This document shows, piece by piece, positions 54,490 to 64,000 of a DNA stretch of 64,000 nt (position 1 is its first letter; each line of letters starts with the position of its first letter). The position numbers and the translations under genes were made by a program. Below the pieces are notes generated by a model. That model saw nothing but the letters and a program-made list of their open reading frames with translations, searched no databases and had not been told where the DNA came from. Origin of the DNA: Plasmopara viticola (lineage: Eukaryota; Oomycota; Peronosporomycetes; Peronosporales; Peronosporaceae); the NCBI GenBank assembly GCA_001695595.3, contig MBPM02000043.1:124001-188000 (forward strand), given 5' to 3'.

Positions 54490-54950
54490 TGCAAACTTAC
54501 CAGCTTTCGCTCTTGATCTCAAAGCTTTATCTTTCAACGGCTATCTGCCTCACCGCAACTTTGTAGACCAGATGACGTCTCTAGCAAATTGGAGCAAATG
54601 AAGCCTCCAGCTTCTCGGCTTTAGACATATCTGTATCAGGACAAGGCGTAATGAATTCACCGAACAGTCAAGATATTATTCCATATTAACTAATGCCAAC
54701 TGTAACAAATACGCCACGTGCCGCTCTGTGTATCATGTTGTCATATCAATACGCAATCTGTCGCTTTCGCACCCTTCTAGTGTTTGTAGTTGCTCAAAAC
54801 TATTTTGTTTCATATCATTAAATTAAAACATTTAATCTGACCATAACCTTTTTCGTAGTGCTTTTTTTTAGCCTTAATCTTTCTTTAACGAGATTAATTG
54901 CAGAAGCTACTAGGTTTGGCTAACGACGTTCACGAAAAAGTCATCATATG
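54490..54950 (-). pseudogene. Degraded Q-family relic, unit 2
   Basis: Counterpart of 45745-46180 with the same fragments: coiled-coil coding near 54500-54560, exon 2 near 54720-54800 and exon 1 near 54860-54920. No open frame remains. Confidence 0.6.
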
Positions 54951-55364
54951 GAGTTATCTACCCAAGCACTAATATATGCTCGATTCTTGCCGTCCCGTAC
55001 ATGTATTCTTTCAAATCTGTTTCTTGAACAAAATTGCGTTTCATCATTAAATCATACTACGTAGTCGCCCATTTCAATGGCTGCCGCATACGCTCAAGTG
55101 TCGGCAAGCAAATGGTAGACACGGTGTACGACACGAACGAGAATTTACAGTATTGTATATAGGCACGCATCGGAAGAAATCGCGATGCAATAACGTCAGA
55201 AGTAAATCTATTTGGCTAATTTTCATTTGTCAAGTACCCACTGTATATACACCCGAAAAATTAGCGAGTTTAGCAGGATGGCGTCGTTATAGCGAGGGGC
55301 AAGCTGAGAGAGCATCATTCGCACTTATGACATCCGAAGGAAGATATTTTTGTGGTGGTCGAAT

Positions 55365-55694
55365 TGTATTGTATTGTATTGTATCACGTTATCGCGTTGC
55401 CAAGTAATGCACGTGCTAGGCTCTATGGCTAGTCCACGGCATAGAGTGGTGTTCGCATATGTCGGGTCTCGTTCGGCGGGCAGTGCAGCCAGCACCGAGG
55501 CCGTGAGGGTCTTCCGTCATTTTGTGTAGTTCTGACTTGGTAAGAGCCCAGGTGGCGCCCTGGTGCTGGAGACCGTCGCGTCGAGGGTGAGACTCGTTAG
55601 AGACCTGCAAATGCCCGAGAGCACCTGCCCGAAGCGCGCGAGCATTTAGCCCCCGCGCTTGGAAGGAGGGCGTCACCCCAAACTTTTCCGAAAA
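55365..55694 (-). mobile_element. SINE-like retroposon, copy 2
   Basis: 330-bp body with an exact 11-bp target duplication, GGTGGTCGAAT, at 55354-55364 and 55695-55705. The tail in plus-strand view is four TGTAT units at the left, the head at the right. It lies about 90 bp upstream of the P pseudogene start and interrupts the region shared with unit 1. Confidence 0.88.
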
Positions 55695-55786
55695 GGTGGT
55701 CGAATATTTCCAGTAATTTACTGGCATATTTAGTAACTAGGACATCAAATGTTACCATATGGTATTATAAGCTTAAAAAGAGACAA

Positions 55787-56896
55787 ATGTCCGGGAAAAT
55801 TGAGTCTGGACTCACGGCGTTTGCCACCTCTCCAGCGCTAATTTACCGCTACGTCATTTCAAATGAAGCCGAGAAACTAAAGATCACGCTCGAGGATACA
55901 AAGAGCAAAAAGCGGTGGTACGTAAAGATCGTCATATCGGCGCCTAAACTCGGAAATGTCTGATAATATCGCAGGAGCTCTGGCTTTTTAGACGACAAAG
56001 AATACATTACAAGTACAAACCGAATTCCCAACGCGAGTCTAACCGACTATGTAAAGGTGAGGTTATCTGTCTCTATTTTACATGAAACCACCTTCTTAGT
56101 GTCGAAGGGATGGATCCCAGGTCTTCAAAGATACGCTGGAGTACTTGATGGAAGATGAGAATAGTGCGACAGAAAATAACGAGGATTTAAACGCCACTAG
56201 TGCAGTGGACTCTGGTAAAATTCGACGTCAACTAACGCATCATGTCGATGGTACTGTTCAGTTGGATTTTGCTATCAAAATCCGTATCTTTTAGTCGGCG
56301 TGGACGGCCAAATATCAGTTTCAATTAAATCCCTTGACCCTTGACAGGGTTGATATTCTAGAAGCAAAGCTGCGTGATGTGGAGAACGAACTCAGGACGT
56401 CAAGAGATACGTTAATCATTGAGAAGCAGGAGCGGGCACGTGTCGTGAAATAGTTGAGCAAAGTTAAGGACCGACTCACAGAGATGGAGACGGCGCTCGC
56501 TGAAGTACAAGACGCTCAGAACATCGTGCGCTTGCATGCAGTCTTAAAAAATGTGGCGGAATTGAACGAGAAGGGGCAACTTGTGAGGAATTTATTGACA
56601 GGATTTGGGTTCGAGTCGTGGAATGATGGGTATGGAGTGCGTGTTCTCACTTCCGGGTGGTATGTTGTGAATGCAACAATCTTTTTGGCGCCCCAAATTT
56701 CGACAACCAACGTCGAAATCCAAGTGAATGGAAAGTACCTACGCTCGCAGCCTGCTCCATGCACAGTGAAGCAGAATTGAAGCGTAACGTTTGCGTTTAC
56801 CAAGTATTTGAATAAGGCCGACGAATTGACGATTCTCATCACAGGCTTTCCCTTGAAGGTTGGGGCTGACCTCCATGCTCTAAGAGTTGGTAAGTA
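55787..56896 (+). pseudogene. P gene copy, unit 2, with three stop codons
   Basis: The ATG, exon structure and splice sites of P are kept. Exon 3 has CAG to TAG near 56293, a changed stretch V-K-stop near 56452, and TGC to TGA near 56777. Otherwise it is about 95% identical to the intact P. The terminal GTAAGT intron and its acceptor are also present. Loss of function is recent and follows, or coincides with, the upstream SINE insertion. Confidence 0.92.
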
Positions 56897-57665
56897 GATA
56901 TGACTGAACGGTTTGATTTGGGTAATATTTTATATACAATAGCCAATCGTATTTGCAAAGCAAATAAACATTAGCTGCAATATTTTTTTTGCAGGAAGAT
57001 GAAGAAAAAAATTGATTTAAGTTGTCTCGTTCTGTAGGTTTCGGATATCTTATTGAGTAAAATAGACAGTTTATGCTTCAAGAAATTTCTCGTTACTTTA
57101 TTGTGCGCGGAGTGCAACTATAAATTGTCTGTCAATTGCTTGTCACCGCAATTGTTTCACAAAATGCAAAGACGGCGCCCAAGAAGAGAGCTCATGATTT
57201 GTACAAACAACTACACACACATACAAAGTTCGCACGGTGAACGAGTCAAGCGCTGGAGCATTGCATTGTACGAATTCATGGGTACGAAGAGACAGTGGCC
57301 AAGGTGCAAATGGAGATAATGAAAGCTATTCCTTCTTGTTTTCTACCATGCTTTGAGTACAAGAAGAATAAATGAGTAAAAAGTTGAAAGGATTCGAGGC
57401 GACCTGATGCTAAGACTGTGTGATCTCTATTATTCTTGAACTGAATTAGGCATTGGTGCAGCCCTTTTTTATTGGAAAATCGGAGCATCAAAATTAATAT
57501 GTTATTCGTTAAACCCTTTTCCATATCAAATTTTCCTGGCGTTGGCAATGGTAAAGAGCAATCGTTTTATAGGTGAAATCATTTTCTTGCATATGCGTTG
57601 TTGGTAAAGAGCAATCATTTCATAGTTGAAACGTTCGAACGCCAATTCTTTGCATTTTGGCATCA

Positions 57666-58686
57666 TCAGTCTCCCACACGTAACACAGTCACATGCGATG
57701 AGGTACCTGATACAGCGCTCGTGTTTGTGCATCTTATACCAATGGACTCATCGGTGTTAATGTGCATAACATACGTAAATGACGAACTGGTTCGGTGACT
57801 TGAGTACTCGCGATAGTTTCTTGAATAAGCCGCACTTGACGCCGCGTGTTGTACTTCGGTACCATTTTTTTCAAGAAAAATCGTTGCTGGATAACCATTT
57901 TCATTTGGCAGATGACTCACATGCACACTAGCGATGTACACACCTGACATACAAAACTTTATCGAAGTTTCGTCGTCCGATAACACGAAATGCTCTTTGG
58001 AAAAAGGTTTCCACTTGAGCATCCCTAGCACCCAATCTTGGCTTTCAGCATTCAAAAAGACACGAGGAGCTTCAACAACTTGGGCCCGAAGTCTTTCCAA
58101 ATCCTCCTCTTGATCCTTAAGCTTTGACTCTAAAATGTCAATCTGCTTCACCACAACTGGTTCAAGAGTGAAGACAAAGCTAATGTCTTTGACACACTGA
58201 AGTAAGCGGAGCTTGATTTTCATCACTAGCTCCAGCGCTCCGTTTTTAAGTATACTCAACTCACGACAAGGCTCATCGTCCTCGTTCACCAAACAGTCCA
58301 GACATTGCTGGAAGCACTTCACACCCGAACAACAATAATAGTAAGCTCTTCCTAAGTACGCAAAAAACAACTTTAGAGTACTATTCATGTGACACCATAC
58401 CGCTTTGTAATCTGTCACTTCTGCATCCGCAAACGTATTTGCAGCTGTCACATAGTCTTCTCTGCTCAGATATCCTGAACGCCTGATTGACGCAATTTTA
58501 CATTTTCAGTGAAAAAGAATTATTCGGTCACTTCAAAATACTTTACCATTGCTTTTTCGTAGTACAATTTTCCAGCCACAAATCAATTTCATCATCTTTC
58601 AGCGAGATTCGATAGCGAAAGCTACTAGAAGGACAAACAGCAAACGTTGTCACTCTTTCCACAAAAGAGTCAATCTCAGTAGCCAT
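57666..58686 (-). CDS. Q gene 2, intact
   Basis: Exons 58686-58547, 58482-58401 and 58316-57666, 290 residues, the same exon lengths as Q gene 1. The second intron (84 bp) has no stop and is a multiple of three, so a retained-intron form would stay in frame. It keeps M-A-T-E-I-D-S-F-V-E-R, K-K-Q-W-R-S-G-Y, the C-F-Q-Q-C-L-D-C-L block, the coiled coil and the C1q-like end (F-C-M-S-G-V-Y-I-A-S-V). No signal peptide. Most differences from Q1 lie in the C1q-like surface region. Confidence 0.78.
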
Positions 58687-59237
58687 GTTGAGACTGAAGA
58701 AAACCGAAAATGCGGACTAGTTCTATTCCAAAAACGAATCTTCCCGGTAATTTCATTGCAAAATTTAGGAAACGCATTTGGGGAGACATTTTATTCTAAA
58801 CGTATCATGCACTTTTCTGTGGCAATATAAATTACACCTTTAGCACAATCACATTATTTTTTTTACATTGTGGCACAAGTTTTAGTGTACAATCAACTGT
58901 TCGTCACTTTTAACGTGATCAAATTTAAATTGTACACTTGGACTTGTTATGATAGCCACAATTTTTTTTTTCTTAAATGATCGTGAATTATATCGCATCA
59001 GTATTAAGTCTTAGCTCTTTATAATCTTGGCTTGCAAACACCAAAAACAGATTCAAAATTATGACAATTTATGCTACAAGAAAACTCTCATTTTTGGGCT
59101 GAGTCTTTTGCCCTATTCTCAACCTGACCTGTCTCGGCCCTTTTCCCTTTCCTGAACTTTGCAAAGGAAAGCGTTCGCTTTTCAAAGAAGAAGCTTGGAA
59201 ATACACTCACGCATTCTTGGTTTTCTTTGATCTCAAC

Positions 59238-60248
59238 ATGGCTACTCTTTTATGGAAGAAGTGACAACGTTTGCTGTTTGTCCTTCTAGTAGCTTTTGCT
59301 ATCAAATCTCACTGAAAGATAATTAAATTGATATGTGGCTAGAAAACTGTACTGCGAAGAAGCAATGGTATTGTGAAGTATTTTGGAGTCTTCGAATTAG
59401 ATCTATATCACTGGAAATGTGGATTTGCGTCAATCAGGTATTCATGATATCTGAGCGAAGAAGACTACGTGACAGCTGCAAATACGTTTGCGGATGCAAA
59501 AAAGTGACAGAATACGTATCGGTACGATGTCACATGAATTCACTTTTAGTTGTTTTATTGCTCTTTGGTAGAGCTTACTTTTTTTGTTGACTGGATGCCA
59601 AGTGCTTTCAGCAATGTCTGGACTGTTTGTCGAAGAAGAGTAATCAGCCTAGTCGTGAGTTGAGCATACTTTAAGACGAAAAGCTAGAGCTGGTGATGCG
59701 AAGTCAGCTTCACTTGTTGCAGTGTGTAAGAGACGTCAGCTCCGTCCTCAAGCTTGACCCAATTGTGGTAGAGCAGATTGACATTCTAAAGTCAAAGCTA
59801 TAAGATCAAGAGGAGGAACTCGAACAATTTCGTAGCCAAGTTAATCAGACTCACCGTGTCTGTTTGAATGCTGAAAGCCAAAATTGGGTGCTAGGGATGC
59901 TGGAGTGGAAGCCTTTTGCCACAGAGCATTTTGTGTTGTCGGACAGCAAAACTTCGATCAAATTTTGTATATCAGGTCTGTACACAGCAAACGTGCTTGT
60001 GAATCACCAGCCAGTCCAAGATAATTATCCAGGAAAGGTTTTTTTTGAGAAAAAAAGGCGTCGAAGTACAACACGCGATGTCAAGTGCACCTCATACAAG
60101 AAGATCCGGGTACTTAAGTCACCAAATCAGTTCGTCGTTTACGTGTAATATGCAGATTAACACCGATGAGTTTATAAGAGTGCGATGCACAAGCCCGAGC
60201 GCTATATCAAGCACTTTATCGTATGTGACAGTGTTGCGTATGGGGACT
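59238..60248 (+). pseudogene. Q' gene, unit 2, collinear but broken
   Basis: The three exons follow in order on the plus strand. A 10-bp deletion right after A-T shifts exon 1, a GAA to TAA change stops the head, and exon 3 has several stops (for example near 59800). The C1q-like part is still recognisable (F-C-I-S-G-L-Y-T-A-N-V). It shows the original orientation of the paralog split in unit 1. Confidence 0.9.
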
Positions 60249-60364
60249 GGTGACGCCAAAATGCAAGATAATAAGAAGACTTTAAGGCACTTTAATTTTA
60301 TGGCTATTGCTCGTTTCCCACTTTACGACGACATTAAATATGATACGGAGCTAAATGAGTGGTG

Positions 60365-60995
60365 ACATTTGTTGTTATAATTGAGGCGCCAAGTCGATTG
60401 TTGCGTTGAGAATCATTGGGAATACGGACACGTACCCCATTGACGACTAAAACCCAATTCCTGTTAATGAGTTTCACACAACTTGTCCTTTCTCGTTCTG
60501 CTAGCCTGCTCCTCCTTTTCGATGATTAAGTTATGTTTTGATTTCTTAAACCGTTTTCCGCCTTAGGAAGCTTTGCTTCTAGATATCAGCCCTGTCGAGA
60601 GTTAACGGATATATCATTGATTTCATTGCAAAATTAACTGAACAGTGCCATCTCCATGATGCGTAAATTAACGTCGATTTTTTTTTCCATAGTCTACTGA
60701 GCTACTGGCTTTTGATTCGACATTATCTTTAGTCTTACTGTTCTCATCTTTCCTCATGTACTCCAACGTAATATATATATTAAATATAAAACTGTAGTCA
60801 ATTCGATTGCTATTTGTAAAGTAATCTTTTTCGTCTAAAATGCCAGTGCTCGTGCGACATTATTAGACATCACCGGAGGAGATACGACGATCTTCTTAAT
60901 TTGCTCGTTATATCCTCCAGCGTGACCTTCAGTTTCTCAGCTTTATTGTGACAACGGAGCGGTAGATCGGCGCTGAATGCAATCCAGGCTCCATC
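60365..60995 (-). pseudogene. P' gene, unit 2, degraded
   Basis: Minus-strand relic with pieces of exon 3 (60520-60770), exon 2 (60810-60850) and exon 1 (60900-60990), matching the P' of unit 1. The SINE-like copy 3 sits immediately upstream of its former start. Confidence 0.8.
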
Positions 60996-61026
60996 TTCCT
61001 GGAAATTGTATTCCATATAACACCAT

Positions 61027-61351
61027 TGTATTGTATTGTATTACGTTATCGCGTTGCCAAGTTATGCACGTGCTAGGCTCTATGGCTAGTCCACGGCATA
61101 GAGTGGTGTCCGCATACGTCGAGTCTCGTTCGGCGGGCAGTGCAGCCAGCACCGAGGCCGTGAGGGTCTTCCATTATTTTGTGTACTTCTGACTTGGTAA
61201 GAGCCCAGGTGGCGCCCTGGTGCTGGAGACCGTCGCGTCGAGGGTGAGACTCGTTAGAGACCTGCAGATGCCCGAGAGCACCTGCCCGAAGCGCGCGAGC
61301 ATTTAGCCCCCGCGCTTGGAAGGAGGGCGTCACCCCAACCTTTTCCGAAAA
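61027..61351 (-). mobile_element. SINE-like retroposon, copy 3
   Basis: 325-bp body with an exact 12-bp target duplication, ATATAACACCAT, at 61015-61026 and 61352-61363. The tail is TGTAT repeats. A stop-free frame of about 95 codons read from the head is shared with the other copies. Confidence 0.88.
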
Positions 61352-61689
61352 ATATAACACCATGTCGAGGCTTATTCTTCACTGTCGATGTCGGGATTTT
61401 TGTGTGACAGTCAATTCATTTCAAAAGATATTAGACCGCCCCAAATAATTTGCTTTCGGATGCATGCTTAAATAGCTCAATAGCGAGCTTCGGCTCGCCC
61501 CTTGCTAGACCGCAAAAGACAAGCTTAAAATACGCAAACTCGTTAGAGCTTCAATTCGAGATAAATCGATTATGTCTACCTTTGACATTCATTGCATCGT
61601 AATATCGTCTGATGCGTGCCTCGTAGACGATAGAGTGAACTTCCGTTCGTGTCGTACAGTGCGTCAACGACCTCCTTTTCAACAGAGCG

Positions 61690-63680
61690 ATATGATTTTA
61701 TTTTGCGTCCGAAGGTTCTTCGAAATCCCAACCTCGCACGGCACCTATCGATTTTTCCTTGACTTATTTCCTGTAATTTTGACTTAGCCTAGAAAAAAAA
61801 ATCCGGCAACTTACTCAACGCAAGTTTGAGATTTTTGACAATGTTACTAGCCCTTACGAGTGACTTAAATCAAAAAGAGCCATTTTCCTGTGCGGTCATA
61901 GGGCCGCTATGGGCGTGCTATTAAGACCGCATCAGATCCGCTCCAGCCTTTGATCGGAGTCGTTAGAAGCTTAGAGACTTGGGTTGCTTGATTACAGTAC
62001 ATGGAATTGGGGGGAAATCGGATTCCGACAATGGGTATTTCTATAAAGCTTACGACCCGAAAGTCAACAACGTGTTATACGAGCGTGAGCTTAGTGCAAT
62101 TTGATAACTTAGTTGATTGGAGACAAATCATCAACATTTCTTCTCGGCTTCGGTAAAATGCTATAAGTGGTGCTGAGAACGTATGTTCTAGACACAGGTA
62201 TGAAGTTACCCTTATCATGCCTTACCGTGCGTTTAAAAGACCTCATATTAAATACAATGCACTCGTTGCTTGTGACTTTGGATTGGAACTATGTCAATGG
62301 CTTCAACGATCTTGTGAAGCTGGATAAAAGCACCACTTCACAAGAAGCTTTGGTGCGCCAAACGGTCAGGAAGGGCCGAAAGAGGTCAGTCTTTTGCCTC
62401 TTTAGAAGCTCCTGTGCAAGCTATTGCACGAGCATGAGATTGCTCTTATTATTGGCCGCGTCGATCAGTTCGCTTTCCCTTGTATCTTTGAAGCACTTGA
62501 AGAGAAGATGGTCACGATACTCATAAAATTCGCAATTAAGTCATCCACCACGCGTCTCAGCGCAAGTTGTTCAAAGCGCGTCTGGTCAGCGCTTTCATCT
62601 CCAGACTCGGCGGGCCGCTCGGACCTCGAAGCTGTTTGGGTAATCGCCTTTAGTCGATGCGATTGTGGCCACGGGTACATCGGTCGCTGTACGGCTAGCC
62701 GTATTTGCCTTAGCAACGATGTGGAGCGTCAGAACAGCAACTAGGCAAGCTGCTGAGGTCATCATAGTAGAGTAAAATGCTTTGCAATAAAGTTCTCGTT
62801 TTGATAAGGCCGCTGACGTACTTTTTTGAAAAATACAAATGGTCCATGGTTCATTTCCTTGAAAAATCAATTAGCCCTTTTGAGCGATATTTAGTTTTGC
62901 TTGCAATGTTTTTATTACTTTTTTATCTTCAATAGATTTCACCGCCTATTAATACCGAGACGTTTTATTCGCATTGCTTCTCCTGCAGATTGACGTCGAT
63001 TTATAGTCTCCGTGAGGTAACCTGAAATCTAAAAGGAAATGTATCCTGACTCCTTCCTCTTTTTAGCTTCAAGTGGACGTGCTTCGATAAGCTTAACGAA
63101 GCTCTCGTATGTCTCAACCCAATTACATTAGATATTGTAGATCTAAAGATGCGTAAGTCGCATTGCTAAGCGCACTTCACCCAAAAAGTAGCTCGTCGGT
63201 CTACAAGTGAGGTACCTCGGCGCACATACTGTGCAGTGCGTCTCGTACAACACGGCCGACTCTTTCTGCTTCTGTGGATATCAGCATGCAAGTATCGAAT
63301 GATTAGTGTTTTTCGTAGTGCAGTACTTCAGTCTTGATCCTTTCTTAACGACATTGATTGCAGAAGCTTTGCACTAATGTATAACTTTAACAGCTCGATC
63401 TTTGCTGTCCCGTACATATATCCTCTCATTGAACAAAGTTGCATTTCACCGTTATTTGCACCGCTCAACAATAACGCAGAAGGCAATAATATGCATCCCA
63501 CATCTTATTCTTGTCAGCAAAATGCTTATCACTGACAATTACACCCGCCTCAGGTATCAAGCGCTGTTATTTTGACGAGCGTCAAGTAGTCGCCCATTTG
63601 CCGTATACGCAACATCCAAAAAAAATATTTATGTAGTGGTCAATTGATAAATGTAATTTACTGGCATACACTAAGTGGAG
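61690..63680. repeat. Tandem array unit 3, partial, with internal deletion
   Basis: It follows unit 2 from 52250 to about 53840, then jumps near 63310 to sequence equivalent to about 54860, a deletion of about 1 kb. It ends at the SINE-like copy 4 in the region equivalent to the copy 2 insertion in unit 2. Confidence 0.85.
62465..62762 (-). pseudogene. Decayed secreted effector-like gene, unit 3
   Basis: ATG 62762 opens M-T-S-A-A-C-L-V-A-V-L-T-L-H-I-V-A, a good signal peptide, and stops at TGA near 62599. The shifted frame reads S-R-S-E-R-P-A-E-S-G-D-E-S-A and runs to D-D-L-I-A-N-F. The same break pattern in all three units suggests the frameshift is ancestral to the array. Confidence 0.5.
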
Positions 63681-63683
63681 CTC

Positions 63684-64000
63684 GAAAAAGGTTGGGGTGA
63701 CGCCCTCCTTCCAAGCGCGGGGGTTTAATGCTCGCGCGCTTCGGGCAGGTGCTCTCGGGCATCTGCAGGTCTTTAACGAGTCTCACCCTCGACGCGACGG
63801 TCTCCAGCACCAGGGCGCCACCTGGGCTCTTACCAAGTCAGAGCTACACAAAATAATGGAAGACCCCCACGACCGCGGTGCTGGCTGCACTGCCCGCCGA
63901 ACGAGACCCGACGTATGCGGACACCACTCTATGCCGTGGACTAGCCAGACTGAGCCTAGCACGTGCATAACTTGGCAACGCGATAACGTAATACATTACA
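63684..64000 (+). mobile_element. SINE-like retroposon, copy 4, opposite orientation
   Basis: It starts TCGAAAAAGGTTGGGGTGAC and runs to the window end, where a TACAT tail begins. Its orientation is opposite to copies 1-3. The right target duplication is outside the window. The stop-free frame is kept. Confidence 0.82.

Larger units (their letters stand above)
52250..61690. repeat. Tandem array unit 2
   Basis: Direct repeat of 43485-52250, enlarged by two SINE-like insertions (330 and 325 bp). The gene order is the same: effector relic, Q relic, P, Q, Q', P'. Divergence varies along the unit; the P exons are about 95% identical by eye, the spacers much less. Confidence 0.9.

Noticed and set aside
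55365..55705. Solo LTR of the copia element
   Set aside because: This 330-bp sequence lacks TG...CA ends and has an 11-bp rather than 5-bp target duplication. Its relative at 3543-3864 is nested inside the true LTR, so it is a SINE-like retroposon.

Overview
The window looks like nuclear DNA of an oomycete, most likely a downy mildew or a close Phytophthora relative. The evidence is the gene content: tandem and half-size ABCG transporters, an EGF/ABCG24-type transporter, a secreted protein with a PxLR...EER leader, temptin-like secreted proteins and a lipoteichoic-acid-synthase-like sulfatase. Introns are short (57-101 bp), genes are compact and GC-rich, the spacers are AT-rich, and Ty1/copia and SINE-like elements are present. 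The species cannot be fixed from the sequence.

Layout. (1) 1-3971: a decaying Ty1/copia retrotransposon on the minus strand, cut by the left window edge. Its 121-bp LTR carries a nested 322-bp SINE-like insertion. (2) 3972-6600: gene-poor. (3) 6600-20760: a rearranged block of five temptin-like genes (four intact, one chimeric fragment), arranged head to head within large inverted duplications. The block also holds two inverted XRCC4-like genes (one intact, one with a +2 frameshift in a CT run), one intact LTA-synthase-like sulfatase and two displaced fragments of that sulfatase. (4) 22892-23443: a candidate secreted effector in otherwise empty sequence. (5) 23444-30016: no recognisable gene. 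(6) 30017-41895: three ABCG-family genes. The first encodes an 1891-residue double-length protein in which both nucleotide-binding domains have lost essentially all ATP-contacting residues. The other two are canonical. (7) 43485-64000: a direct tandem array of about three units (about 8.7 kb, 9.4 kb and a partial one). Each full unit carries, in the order P(+), Q(-), Q'(+), P'(-), members of one three-exon family with an XRCC4/CCDC61-like head, a coiled coil and a C1q-like C-terminal domain. It also carries degraded secreted-effector-like and Q-like relics. One P gene and two Q genes are intact and the rest are pseudogenes. Further SINE-like copies with 11-12 bp target-site duplications sit in this array.

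How it fits together. The transporters and the sulfatase look like stable housekeeping or membrane functions. Temptins, the effector, the effector relics and the P/Q family are the fast-evolving accessory part, expanding by tandem and inverted duplication and being lost by stops, frameshifts and rearrangement. The most unusual items are the ATPase-dead tandem ABCG protein with a basic repeat leader, the head/coiled-coil/C1q-like family, and the SINE-like element with a pentanucleotide tail.
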